From Myotis daubentonii (taxonomy: Eukaryota; Chordata; Mammalia; Chiroptera; Vespertilionidae), in assembly GCF_963259705.1 (NCBI RefSeq), contig NC_081850.1, forward strand, positions 40,075,167 through 40,139,166: 64,000 nucleotides of DNA, written 5' to 3'. Position 1 is the stretch's first letter. Every line of letters begins with the position of its first letter. Under the pieces are notes generated by a model. That model ran no database searches and was not told the origin of the DNA. It saw only the letters and a program-made list of their open reading frames with translations. Below are positions 32,766-44,198 of this stretch, piece by piece. The translations under genes were made by a program, and so were the position numbers.

Positions 32766-33408
32766 TAGAGGCCTGGTGCATGGGTAGGGGCCAGCTGGTT
32801 TGCCCTGCGGGGTGTCCTGGATCAGGGTGGGGTCCTGCTTGGGTGCCTGGCCAGCCTGGATGAGGGGATGATGGCTGTTTGCAGCCTGTCACACCTCCTT
32901 CAGGGTGGGGGTCCCCACTGGGGTGCCTGGCCAGTCTGGGTGAGGGACTGAGGGCTGTTTTCAGGCTGGCAGATGACTGAAGCTCCCAACCGCTCCTTTT
33001 TTTTTTTTTTTTTTTATTCTGGGCCAGCTTTAGCTCTGAGGCTTGGCTCCAGCTCTGAGGCCTCTGCTGCTGAAAGCAGGTATCTGGTTTGTTTGGGTTC
33101 TATAATCGAAACACTGTATCAACTCCAGCTCTGAGATCCCGGCTGGCTGAAAGTAGGTTTCTGGGGTTTTGTTTAGCTTCTATATTTCTAACAATGTTTC
33201 AAACTGCAAGCTCAGAGGCCAACAGCAGCAGGCAGGGACCTTTGGCTTCCTCCGTCACTGAAGCAAGCAAGCCTCATGTTCGCTTCAAGCTGCCTGGCTG
33301 CCAGCCACAATCTTGGCTGGCAGTTAATTTGCATATCGCCCTGATTAGCCAATGGGAAGGGTAGCGGAGGTACGGCTAGTTACCATGTTTCTCTTTTATT
33401 AGATAGGA
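32766..33408 (-). mobile_element. HeliBat-type Helitron, fourth in stack
   Basis: Starts tagaggcctggtgcatggg (first base of CTAG lost or changed). Ends ctcttttattagatagga at 33408. Shares cagttaatttgcatat and ctgattagccaatgggaagg with the element at 11893-12612. A poly-T run (32997-33015) sits inside. Confidence 0.78.
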
Positions 33409-33484
33409 TAGATTACACTTTGATTGGTTGAATGGCTGACCAGATGACCAGACACTTAGCATATTAGGCTTTTAATATATAGGA
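33409..33484 (-). mobile_element. 5' end remnant of a Helitron closing the stack
   Basis: tggccgac-like ggctgaccagatgaccagac, then acttagcatattaggctttt and aatatatagga are a separate HeliBat 5' terminus. It may be the 5' end of the outermost element, split off by the inner insertions. Confidence 0.7.
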
Positions 33485-33620
33485 TGTTGATCCATGAACA
33501 TGAATCAGTGCTATCTGTCAAAAAGAAGATTTTCTATCTGTTTTGAATATATTATTTAAAGGTAAAAGTTGTTTTCATTATTGTCATCAATCGCTCACCT
33601 GTGTATGAAGCCTACTTTTT

Positions 33621-33832
33621 GAATATATTTTATTGATTTTTTACAGAGAGGAAGGAAGGGGGATAGAGAGTTAGAAACATCGATGAGAGAGAAACATCGA
33701 TCAGCTGCCTCCTGCACACCCCCCACTGGGGTTGTGCCTGCAACCAAGGTACATGCCATTGACTGGAATCAAACCTGGGACCCTTCAGTCCGTCGACCGA
33801 CGCTCTATCCACTGAACCAAACCAGTCAGGGC
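33621..33832 (-). repeat. Ves SINE, first of a same-site pair
   Basis: Complete reverse copy ending gaaccaaaccagtcagggc. Flanked by tgaagcctacttttt at 33606-33620 and 33833-33847. Confidence 0.95.
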
Positions 33833-33847
33833 TGAAGCCTACTTTTT

Positions 33848-34069
33848 TTTTTTTTTAATATTTTATTTGTTTTTTACAGAGTGGAAGGAAGAGGGATAGA
33901 GAGCTAGAAACATTGATGAGAGAGAAACATCGATCAGCTGCCTCCTGCACACCCCCCCCCAACTGGGGTTGTGCCCGCAACCAAGGTACATGCCCTTGAC
34001 CAGAATCGAACCTGGGACCCTTCAGTCCGCAGGCCGATGCTCTATCCACTGAACCAAACCAGTCAGGGC
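33848..34069 (-). repeat. Ves SINE, second of a same-site pair
   Basis: Complete reverse copy, clearly different in sequence from its neighbour (gtgcccgcaaccaaggtaca versus gtgcctgcaaccaaggtaca; aggccgatgc versus gaccgacgc). Flanked by the same 15-mer at 33833-33847 and 34070-34084. Confidence 0.95.
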
Positions 34070-34254
34070 TGAAGCCTACTTTTTGACATTAATATTGATT
34101 GATACAGCAAGGTTTAATTTAAAATTGCCTGTCCTAAAATGTAATGATTTTGATTTTCTCTGTTTTCCTAAACTACTCTTGGTCAGAGGTGAATTATTAT
34201 GTACTCTTAAGAATTATTCTAATCAAATCTACTACTGCAACAAGAAAAGTTGGT

Positions 34255-34450
34255 CCGGCGCTGGCCAGTGTGGTTGAGTGGCCTGTGCACCGAAAGGTCG
34301 CTGGTTCCTTCCCCGTCAGGGCACATGCTCAGGTTGTGATTTTGGTCTCCAGTCGGGTCTGTACAGGAGGCAACTGATTGATGTTTCCCTCTCACATTGA
34401 TATTCCTCTCTCTGTGTCTCCCTCTCCCTTTCTCTCTCAAATCAATAAAT
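34255..34450 (+). repeat. Ves SINE with 12-bp target duplication
   Basis: Head gcgctggccagtgtggttga, tail tctctcaaatcaataaat. Flanked by agaaaagttggt (34243-34254 and 34451-34462). Confidence 0.9.
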
Positions 34451-34462
34451 AGAAAAGTTGGT

Positions 34463-34929
34463 TTGATCTTTCTACTTATTTTCAAACACCTCAGTTTGGG
34501 ACACAGGAAAGTGAATTGTAACTTCTACTCAAGGTTATTGGAATTTGGGGATATTGTTTTCTTAAAAACATTTTCTAAGTAGCATATGATGTAATTCTTT
34601 AGTATAGTTTCAGAATCTTTCTCTGTTAGCACAGATTACTTAGAGCCCTTGGAGGAAATATGTTGTGGAACTCTGTCAATGTTAGGTTTCTATTATTTGC
34701 ACACTAAGGGTGGAGTAGCACAGCTCACTGTTTACGAAAGTACTTAGTCATCGAATATGTGAGAGTATATAAGTGGAGTTTAATTATGATAAAGGTTAAA
34801 GTGTAATAATATAACCAGGAACTGGAGGCAGTACCATAAAAGTTGTGGCAGAGTAAAGTAAGCCTTTTATTTCTAGTAAGTACTAGAAATATAAGATCAG
34901 TTCTTTTCCCCATCGCTATTTATTGTGTA
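34463..34929. other. Intron 2, no recognised feature
   Basis: AT-rich sequence with no repeat or exon that I can support. Confidence 0.4.
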
Positions 34930-35138
34930 CTAAAGGCCCAGTCCACAAAGTTTGTGCACAGGTAGGGTCCGTAGTGGCTGCTGGCTGAGGCCTCACCTTC
35001 CCCAGCTGTTGGCTGCTGGCTAGGGCCTTCCTTCATTCCGCGCTGCCCCCTGGTGGTCAGTGCATGTCATAGTGAGCCCAGTTGGCCTAACTCCTGCCCC
35101 AGGGGACACTTTGCATATTAGGCTTTTATATATATAGA
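34930..35138 (-). mobile_element. Short HeliBat-type Helitron
   Basis: ctaaaggcccagtccacaaa (CTAG changed to CTAA), ggtggtcagtgcatgtcata, and end gcatattaggcttttatata with tatagA. Internally deleted to 209 bp. Confidence 0.85.
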
Positions 35139-35147
35139 TATCACTGG

Positions 35148-35420
35148 TTCTCAGGACCATTTTATATTCTTAAAAATGACTGAGGACCCCAGAGCTTGGT
35201 TTATATACCTATATGGGTTTTATGTATATTAGTATTTATATTAGATATGAATAAGACATTTAAAAATAATTATTTAGTAAATAATATAAGTATAAATAAC
35301 ATATGCCCATAAAGTATTAATATTAATAACTTTTCTATGAAAAGTAACTTTCAAAACAAAAATATTAGTGAGACAAGTGAAAACTTCAAATTTTGTCTCT
35401 GATTTTCATCCACAAATATG
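35148..35420. repeat. Old hAT-like repeat
   Basis: ggttctcaggaccattttat followed by gaggaccccagagcttggtt and long AT-rich text with aaataacatatgcccat resembles an old mammalian hAT-Charlie-related repeat. Low certainty. Confidence 0.4.
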
Positions 35421-36830
35421 TAATGAACATTTTTTAACTTTTAATTACTTTTTTGTGTGTTTTTCATGTAAAAAGGTAAATGTCTTTTTACTTTTAAAAT
35501 AACATTCTAAAAAAGTATATTACTGTCTCCTTTGCTAGTAAACACGTTTTATAAAAATGACCTGTGTTTTTATTTGACCACAGTTTTTATTAAAATAATT
35601 ACTTGTGGTATATGAATGGTCAAGATCGTTTGATTATTCTTAGGAATTGTATGCTATGGAGAAATGAAAAGAAGGCAAAACCATCATTATTTTAACATCT
35701 GAAGTTCTTTTTGCAATGTACTCACAAAATTTTCAAAATATAGCTAATTTTTAATGAAAATTATTTAAAACTTACATTAGGTGATTTTAATGTCTTTCCT
35801 TACTATGTATTTTATATGAAAAACACACTCTCAAGAGTAAATAATTTACAGTTATTTTGAAGATGTTTCAGGAGTTTTATGACAATTTGGAATTCATATC
35901 ATGTATCATTAAAATAATATCTAAACCATTTAATTATTAAGATCAAGATTCTATGGCAAGGCAAATATACTATTGTGATTAAAAAAAAAAAAATCCAGAA
36001 ACTCAATTACTTTCAGACCTTCTCTCACTATACTTCCAGTGAGGATGTTAAGCATGGATTAAGAGTTTTGAAAGAGAAGACAAACCAAGGTCCCACTTCT
36101 GTGACAGAAACTGGGAAGGTGGTAAACATCTAAAAATGTATGTAATTTACATTTTCACAAACATGAGGAAACATGTCAGTTAAAAAATATGTGTGTATCT
36201 CCTTATAAATAGGTATATTTATAGTCATAGAAATACTAGCTTAATATAACCTAACCGGTTTTCAGAATGAATTTAAATTTGAAAATAGAATAATTTATTT
36301 CAGCAATAGAATTCTTCTCTTCTCCAAATTGGCCATTACAGTCTCAGCCAGTAGTGGGAACACTGGAAAGCCTCCACATCAAGAAAGTATTTCTTTGATC
36401 CAGTCAGGGGTTAGAAGTGGCCATGTGCATAAGAATGTCTTAAAGAGGTTAACTGACAGATTGGGACCCATTCCCAAGATTCTGATTATGTAAATAATGG
36501 GTGTAGCCATTAATCTGCATTTGAATAAGCTGTGCAGGTGATTGAGCCAGTGTTGTTTTGGGGCTAGAGAATGTAGAATCTGTTATCTTTTGACTTCAGA
36601 TTTCAAAACAGGAGATTCCATTTTTACGCCTATTTTACATGTAAATTTAACTTTGACAATTCTGTAAATAGTTTTATCCCTGAATTAGCTATTTGGATAC
36701 TTAAGGGTTGGTTTACCTATGAAGTCCCTGGTGTGAAACAACATAGATAAATGAAAACATTGTAGTTTTCTTAAATCCTGAGATGAACCTAGCCAAAATA
36801 GATTTTCTTTAAAATTATTTTAAAACTTAA
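35421..36830. other. Intron 2, no recognised feature
   Basis: AT-rich. No convincing repeat or exon. Confidence 0.35.
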
Positions 36831-36834
36831 AAAA

Positions 36835-39815
36835 AATTAAAGCAAAAAAACAATACAACACTGAAAATTTTCCTAATCCAAACTTATTTTTCCACTGATT
36901 GGACCACCAATTGTTATCCATTCACCAGTTGACGGACATTTAGGTTAGTGGTTATGAATTACATTGCCATAAACATTTATGTACAGGTTTTGTGTGAACA
37001 TATGTTTTCATTTTTGGGGGGTAAATATGTAGCAGTGAAATTGCTGGATTGTATGTTAAGGGTGTTTTTATATTGAACTGTCTAACTTTTCCAGAGTGGC
37101 TATACCATTTACATTCCCATCAATAGTTTGAGAGTTCCTGATATTTTAGTCCTAAGCTGCATCTCATTGTGATTAAAATTTGCATATCTCTGATGACCAC
37201 TGGTGCTAAGCACCTTTTCACGTGCTCATTTGGCATCTCTATTTCTTCTTTGGGGTAGTTCTTTCTGTTCATTAGCTAATGTGTTTTCTGAGTTGTTTTG
37301 TTTAATTATTACTGAGTTTTGAAAGTTTTTTATATTCTGAGTATAAATATTTTTATCAGATATGTGTTTTGCAAATATTTTCTGCTTTTATATTTGGGTT
37401 TATAACTCATTTCCTGTTAATTTTATGGCTCTTCAATTATTCCAACATCATTTGTTGAAAAAGCTACCCTTTCTTCCTTGAAATCCCTTTGTCCTGTGTT
37501 GGAAATCAGTTGACATATGTATGGGTTTATTTTTGGATTTCATTCTATCTCATTAATCTGTGTGTCTGTCACCAACCACACTATCTTGATTACTGAGGCT
37601 TTATGGTAAGTCTTGAAATCCAGTCAGGAGAATCTTCCAACCTTTTTTTCTTTTTTAAAAAAAATATATTTTATTGATTTTTTACAGAGAGGAAGGGAGA
37701 GAGATAGAGAGTTAGAAACATCGATCAGTTGCCTCCTGCACACTTCCTACTGGAGATGTGCCTGCAACCAAGGTACACATGTCCTTGACCAGAATCGAAC
37801 CCGGGACCTTTCAGTCTGCATGCTGACGCTCTATCCACTGAGCAAAACTGGTTACGGCCCTTTTTTTCTTTTTGAAAGTGGTTTTGACTATTATAATTTC
37901 TTAGCTTTTTTTAAAAAAAAAAAATAACTTTTAGAATCAGCTAGTCAATTTTTACAGGAAATCATTGGTCATTGCTACAATGTAGAAATACAGTTTATTT
38001 TTCTTTACTGACCCTAGATATTGTGACTTTAATAAACTCACATTTTATTTCTAATACATTTAAAAATAGATTCTTTGGGATTTTCTATATGAACACAGTT
38101 TTACTTCTTGCTTTCCAATCTGTATGGCTTTTATTTCATTTGACCTTGTGCTGTCTGGGAGTGATGAGGGCAGATACTCTTGCCTTGCTCCTGATTTTAT
38201 GGGGAAGGTATTCAGTCTTTTATCATTAAGCATGATATTGGTTGTAGATTCTTTGTAAATGCTCTTTATGAGGTTGAAGAATTTTCCTCCAATTCATTGT
38301 TTACTGAGGCTTTTTATTATGAATGGTTATTAAATTTTGTCAAATGCTTTTTCTGCATCTATTGAGATTATCATACGGTTTGTCTTCCTTAGAACACTGA
38401 TTTGGTGAATTACATTTATTGATATTAATATTGAGTTAGTCTTGCATGCCCTGGGTAAACCCCACTTAGTCATTATATGTATCCTTTTTATATTTTGCTA
38501 GATTTGATTTGCTCACATTTTGTCATAGATTTTTACATCTATGTTTATTGTATTAGAAATACTAATCTGTAATTTTTGTTTGTTTTGCTATTAGGGCCTC
38601 ATCAAATAAGTTGGGAACTGTTTCTTCCTATTTTGTTTTTTGGAAGGTTTTTGAAAAAATTAGTATTATTTCTTAAATGTTTGGTAGAATTCATCAATGA
38701 AGCCATTTGGGCCTGTAATTTTACTTGTTGGAGAGTTTTTAACTATGATTAAATTTTTCTTTAATGGATAGAGGAATTTTTAGATTAAGTATTTCTTCTT
38801 AAGCAAGTTTTGATAACATCTCTTTCCCAAATTTGTACATTTCAATGATGTTGTTGGATTTATGGGCATAGAGTTGTCAGTAAAATTTTATTATTATTCT
38901 TTCAATATCTGTTGGATCTATAATGCTGTCCTTTCTTCAATTCCTGATATTGGTAATTTGTTTCTTCTCCTTTTTTTGTCCTGATCAGTCTGGTTATGTG
39001 TTTATAAATTATATTAATCTTTTCAGTGAGCCTGGTTTTGGTGTTACTAATTTTCTATGTTTTTCTGTTTTCAATTTCATTGTTTTCTGTTTGCTTTTAG
39101 TTTAATTTATTTGTCTTTTTCTATTTTCTTAAGGTATAAGTTTAGATCATTTTTCTTGTTTTAATATAAACACGTGATTATATATATTTCCCAAGAACTT
39201 TTTTAGCTTTTTTCTACAAATTTTGATTATGTGTTTTCATTGTCCTTCAGTCAAAATATTTTCTAATTTTCCTGCGACTTCCTCTTTGATTCTTTAGAAG
39301 TGTTCTAATTTATAGATATTTGGGCATTTTCCATATATTTTTCTGTTACTGGTTTCCAGTCAATTTCACTGTGGTAAGAGAACATATTTCCTGTAAGTTT
39401 ACAGCTTTTTGTTTTTTTTAAAGTTATTGAGGTTGGTTTTATGGCTCAGATATGATCTATCTTAGAGAATGTTTCATGTGTACTTGAAAAGAACATATTG
39501 CCCTTGTTGGGTGGAGGGTTCTATAAATGTCAATTTGGTTCATAGTCTTCTGTCAACCAGGTGTTCTATATCCTTACTGATTTTTTTTTTGTCTATTTGT
39601 CCAGTTAGTTACAGAGAGAGATGATAAAGTCCCTAGTTATAATTATGAACTTGTCTATTTCTCTTTTTATTTCATAGCTTTCCCTCATTTATTTTAACAG
39701 CCTGTTGTTGGATGCATAAACGTTCAGGAATATTGTGTGTTTTTGGAAAATTTATCCCTTCATTGTCCTGGTACTATACTTTCTTTTTAACTATATATTG
39801 ATGTTTAAAGTGGAT
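36835..39815 (-). mobile_element. Old L1, ORF2 in antisense, decayed
   Basis: Antisense L1 ORF2 from its C-terminal end (tatccattcaccagttgacg; gtagcagtgaaattgctgga) back through RT text to endonuclease-region text (ggtggagggttctataaatg; aggtgttctatatccttact). About 3 kb, many stops. Carries a Ves SINE at 37657-37858. Confidence 0.75.
37657..37858 (-). repeat. Ves SINE inside old L1
   Basis: Complete reverse copy ending gcaaaactggttacggc. Flanked by cctttttttctttttt (37641-37656) and cctttttttcttttt (37859-37873). Confidence 0.93.
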
Positions 39816-39849
39816 TTTTAAAAATAGGTTTTTATTGATTTCAGTTAGT

Positions 39850-40436
39850 GATTTCATTTTCTTCAGATAAATATCCAGAAGTGGATTATTGAGTCATGTG
39901 ATAGTTCTATTTTTTAATTTTTTGATGGACCTCCATACTTTTTCCATAGCACTAGCTATACCAATTTACATTTCCACCAACAGTGCACAAGGGTTCTCTT
40001 TTCTTTATATTCTTACCAACACTTGTTATTTCTAGTCTTTTTGATAATAGCTTTTTGAAGGAGTAATCTCATGTGGTTTTGATTTGCATTTTCCTGAGAA
40101 TTAGTGATGCTGAACATCTTTTCATATACATGATGACCATCTGTTAATTGTTTTTGGAAAAATGTCTATTCAGATTCTCTGCCCATTTTTTAATCAGATT
40201 GTTTGTTTTTGCTATTGATTTGTGTGAGACCTTTATATATTTTGGATATTAACCCCTTACAGATACATGTTTTACTTATATTTTCCCCATTCAGTAGGTT
40301 GCCTTTTCATTTTGTTGATGGTTTCCTTTGTTGTACAGAGCTGTTTAGTTTGATTTAGTCCCACTTGCTTATTTTTGTTTTTTTGTCCCATTTAATTTTG
40401 GTGTCCAATTTAAAGAATCATTGCTTACAGCCTATG

Positions 40437-40486
<50 letters not shown>

Positions 40487-40954
40487 AGGAGTCTTATGGT
40501 TTCAGGTCTCACATTTAAGTCTTTAATCCATTTTTAGTGAGTTTTGGGATATGATGTATAATTGTGGTCCATTTTCTTTTCCTATGTATGAGGCTGTCCA
40601 GTTTTCTCAGCAATTATTGAAGAGTTTGTTAATATATTTTTAACTTCTTTATTGCAAATTAATTGAGTGAGTTTATTTCTGGGCTCTCTATTCTCTTTGA
40701 TCTGTATGCCTCTTTTATGTCAATATCATACTGTTTTGATCATTATAGCTTTGTAATATAGTTTGAAATCAGGGAGCATGATGCCTCCAACTTTGTTCAT
40801 TTTTCTCAATATTGATTTGGCTATATGGGGTCTTTTGTGCATATAAATTTCAGAATTATTTGTTTTATCTCCGTGAAAAATGTCATCAAGATTTTGATAG
40901 GGATTGCATTGAATCTATATATTGCTTTAAGTAGTATGGGCATTTTAACAATAT
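39850..40954 (-). mobile_element. L1 3' half of a 5'-inverted insertion
   Basis: Antisense ORF2 C-terminal region: gataaatatccagaagtgga, ccaccaacagtgcacaaggg, ctgcccattttttaatcaga, and the gattgcattgaatctatata stretch at 40901-40921. A (GT)n tract at 40440-40484 has grown in it. The 5' edge meets oppositely oriented L1 sequence near 40955. Confidence 0.8.
40440..40484. repeat. (GT)n microsatellite
   Basis: About 22 perfect units, inside L1. Confidence 0.95.
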
Positions 40955-40964
40955 TATACAAATA

Positions 40965-41110
40965 CTAGAGGCCTGATGCACAAAATTTGTGCAAGGGGCT
41001 CAGCCCTCACAGCCGTGGCAGCTTGCCTTGGCCCTCAAAGCCCCAGCTTCATCTGGAAGGTCATTCGGCTGTCTGGTCTAATTAGCATATTATGCTTTTA
41101 TTATTATAGA
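40965..41110 (-). mobile_element. Minimal HeliBat-type Helitron, 146 bp
   Basis: CTAG at 40965, hairpin tgcacaaaatttgtgca, and end attagcatattatgctttta with ttatagA. Almost nothing but the two ends remains. Host L1 reads through as acaaata|tgcagaacattc. Confidence 0.9.
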
Positions 41111-42417
41111 TATGCAGAACATTCTATCCTAAAGCAATGGAATATACATTATTCTCAAGTGCACATGGAATATTGTTGAGGATAAATCATATGTTAGTCC
41201 TCAAAACAAGTGGTAAAAATTTAAGATTTAAATTATATCAAGCATCTTTTGCAACCACAATGATGTGAAACTAGAAATCAAATTACAAGAAGAAAACCAG
41301 AAAATTTGCTAATTTGTGGAGAATAAGCAACATGCTATTAAACAATCAATGGGTCAAAGAAGAAATCTGAGAGAAATTTAAAAAAAAAAAATAGCCTGGG
41401 ATAAGTGAAAATGGAAATAGAACATACCAAAACTTTGGGATGTAACAGTAACTGTTCTAAGAGAGACGTTCACAGCAATAACTGCTTAGATCAAGAAACA
41501 AAATCTAACTTTACACCTCAAGGAACTAGAGAAAGAAGAAAAAAGTACAAAGCAATGAGAAAGAAGGAATCAACATAGATCAGAGCTGAAATAAATGAAA
41601 TAGAAACTAAAAAGACAATAGAAAACATTAATGAGTTGATAAGTTAAAAACATAAACAAAATTGACAAATCTTTAGCTAGAAAGAGAGGATTCTCAAATA
41701 AATAAAATCCCAAATGAAAGAGATGTTATAACTGATACCACAAAAATACAAAGATTCACAACAGACTATGAACAATTGTACACCAACAAATTTGACTACC
41801 TAGAAGAAACAGATAAATTCCTAGACATACAACCTGCCAAGACTGAATCATTAAGGAAGAGAAAATCTGAATAGATTACTAGAAAAGAGATTGAATCAAT
41901 AATCAAAAACTCCCAACAAACAAAAGTACAAGATCAGACAGCTTCACTGTTGATTTCTACCAAACATTCTAAGAAAATTAATACCAACTCTTCTTAACTC
42001 TCCCAAAAAATAGAAGAGGAAGGAACACTTCCAAACCCATTTTATAAGGCCTGCATCACTGATACTAAAACTAGACAAGGATACCACAAGAAAAGAAAGT
42101 TACAGGCCAATATTCCTGATTGATATACCTTATAAGCAAAAATCCTCAACCGATTATTAGCAAATCAAATTCAACAGTACATAAAAAGATCACATACCAT
42201 AATCAAGTGGAATTTGTTCCAGGAATGCAAGGATAGTTTATCATCTACAAATCAATCAATGTGATACACCACATTAACAGAATGAAAGATGAAAATCATA
42301 TGATCATCTTAATAGATGTCAGCACACAGCTGACATATTCAACAGTGGAAAGCTGGAAGCTTTTCCTGTAGAATCAGAATAAGACAGAATGCCCACTCTT
42401 ACCACTTTTATTGAATA

Positions 42418-43037
42418 CTAGAGGCCCAGTGCATGAAATTCATGCACTGGGGGAGAGGGGTGTACCTTAGCTCAGCCTGCACCTCTCCAATCTGGAATCC
42501 CTTGGGGGATGTCCAACTGCTGGTTTAGGCCCAATCTTGTGGTGGTCGTCTTGTAACTGCAGTTGGCCATCCCTCTCACAATCCAGGACTTCTGCCTCCC
42601 AACCACTCACCTGCCTGCCTGCCTGATAGCCCCTAACCACTTCTGCCTGCCAGCCTGATCACTCCCTAACCACTCCCCTGGCAGCCTGATCGATGCCCAA
42701 CTGCCCTCCCCTGCTGGCCCAGTTGCCCCCAACTGCCCTCCCCTGCCAGCCTGGTCACCCCTAACTGCCCTCCCCTGCCAGCCTGGTTGCCCCTAACTGC
42801 CATCCCCTGCCAGCCTGGTTGCCCCTAACTGCCCTCCCCTGCCAGCCTGGTTGCCCCTAACTGCCATCCCCTGCAGGCCTGGTCACCCCTAACTGCCCTC
42901 CCCTGCTGGTCTGGTTGCTCCTAACTGTCCTCCCCTGCCGGCCATCTTGTGGTGGCCATCTTGTGACCACATGGGGGTGACATCTTGTGTTGAGGGCATG
43001 ACGGTCAATTTGCATATCACCTCTTTATTATATAGGA
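42418..43037 (-). mobile_element. HeliBat-type Helitron with minisatellite, inside L1
   Basis: CTAG at 42418, hairpin tgcatgaaattcatgca, end ctctttattatatagga at 43037. L1 text reads through the insertion as ttattgaata|tagtattgtaag. Same subtype as 16623-17165 (catcttgtgaccacatgg near the 5' end). Confidence 0.93.
42690..42945. repeat. Minisatellite inside Helitron
   Basis: About eight units of roughly 30 bp: gcccctaactgccctcccct and gccagcctggtt variants. Confidence 0.88.
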
Positions 43038-43160
43038 TAGTATTGTAAGTTCTGGCCAGAGTAATTAGGCAAGAAAAAGAAATAAAGGGCATCCAAGTTG
43101 GAAAGGGAGAAGTAAAATTGTCACTGTTTGCAGATGACATTTTTAAAGGCATTTTGAAAG

Positions 43161-43416
43161 CAGATAAATCTCGAGTTGATCTGTAACCTGTTATTTAGAA
43201 ATGCTTTATTTAATGTAAAGTTATATAAGATAAATACATGAGATTGGAATTATTTTTTTAATTGTCTAAAGTTTTACATATGTCTCCTTTTTCTGAGATT
43301 GGAATTTAGGAGTTTTGATTTTGGGGCTTTTTATCTAGACATTTAGCTTCACTTCCTCATTTTATCAGATATATCTTAGGTAAGAATTAATGTTTGATTT
43401 CATTTTCTACTTTTAG
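43161..43416. other. Intron 2, 3' end
   Basis: Short non-repeat stretch leading to the exon 3 acceptor; polypyrimidine tract tttcattttctacttttag. Confidence 0.5.
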
Positions 43417-43530
43417 TGTTAAATGTTTACAAAAGACAGTGAAAGATTCTTATCACATAATATGTAGACCATGTGCCTGTGAACTTGAAGTTTGCGCAAA
43501 ATGTGGAAAGAAAGAAGACATTGTTACTCC
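43417..43530 (+). CDS. C9orf85: C9orf85 orthologue, coding exon 3 (internal)
   Basis: The acceptor is ctacttttag, ending at 43416; the donor is GTGAGT at 43531. The first base completes the Cys codon split from exon 2. The frame then reads VKCLQKTVKDSYHII and onward to the Cys-rich core CRPCACELEVCAKCGKK. The 114-bp exon ends two bases into a Pro codon. With exon 2 the Cys pattern is CxxC, CxxC, then CxxCxCx4CxxC, all intact, as expected for a zinc-ribbon-like fold (inferred). The peptide is nearly identical to human C9orf85 as I remember it, whereas the surrounding intron is entirely repeats, so it is clearly under constraint. A twin-primed L1 ends about 255 bp upstream. Confidence 0.94.
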
Positions 43531-44044
43531 GTGAGTATTTCTTTTATGTTTGGGTTTTACTGTTTTAGTAATTAGTAAGCGAATTTTATTTAAGGAAATG
43601 TTCATTAGCTCTGAAGGTCTTAAGTTTCAGTGTATCACACTAATGTAGACTTTTTCTACCTAATAGAAAAAAGTCTTTATCATTACAGATTGAAGTGAAA
43701 CTTTATATTTTTAGGAAATTAAAATATTTATCCATGAGGTTTATATTCATTACTCATTATTAAAAAGTTCTTTATTATGTGACTACTTTTCTTTACTGGA
43801 CAACATACATTTTCTTTGAGTCTACTTTTTTGACAACAGTCAATAACTATATATTGAAAAAGACATTAAAGAATTATGATAATATAATTCGTTGGGTCGT
43901 AACTTAATCTTCAAGGATTTTTTTCTTTTTATTTATTTCATTAGGCTTCTGTTAATCAGGAAATGTAGCGTAATGTTATTTTCAATCCACACAAGTAAAT
44001 AGTGAAAGCCTGGGAAATAAAGAGGTTTTTCCTTCCATCTTTAG
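43531..44044. other. C9orf85: Intron 3 of C9orf85
   Basis: 514-bp AT-rich intron with GTGAGT donor and ttccatctttag acceptor. No repeat recognised. Confidence 0.85.
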
Positions 44045-44198
44045 GTTTAATAAAGAAACAGAAAAGACAGAAAACATTGAAAATAATCCACATTCCAATT
44101 GTAGAAGAAGCTGCAGAAGAAATAAAGAAGAAAGTGATGACTTAGATTTTAATATTGATTTAGATGACTCAGAAGAAGATGACAATCAAATAGATTAA
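44045..44198 (+). CDS. C9orf85: C9orf85 orthologue, terminal coding exon and stop
   Basis: The acceptor AG is at 44043-44044. The first base G completes the split Pro codon, then the frame reads FNKETEKTENIEN, a short basic patch (CRRSCRRNKEE), and an acidic tail rich in Asp/Glu (SDDLDFNIDLDDSEEDDN) to TAA at 44196-44198. The acidic C-terminus matches the family layout but differs from human in the last dozen residues, so the tail evolves faster than the Cys core. Intron 3 is only 514 bp. Together the three exons give 125 codons plus the stop, consistent with a full protein near 157-160 residues once exon 1 is added. The function is unknown; nuclear or RNP association would be speculation from the charge pattern. 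Confidence 0.92.

Larger units (their letters stand above)
40955..43160 (+). mobile_element. L1 5' piece (endonuclease to RT), inverted
   Basis: Sense ORF2 text: gcagaacattctatcctaaa, ctcaagtgcacatggaatat, caatcaatgggtcaaagaag, and at 43127-43144 ctgtttgcagatgacat, encoding the RT active-site FADD. Ends just past the active site. Two Helitrons (40965-41110, 42418-43037) interrupt it. Confidence 0.8.

Noticed and set aside
32151..32768. 205-codon plus-strand ORF
   Set aside because: It is the translation of a roughly 60-bp minisatellite inside a Helitron; other frames are equally open and the text is repetitive, with no start context or splice signals.
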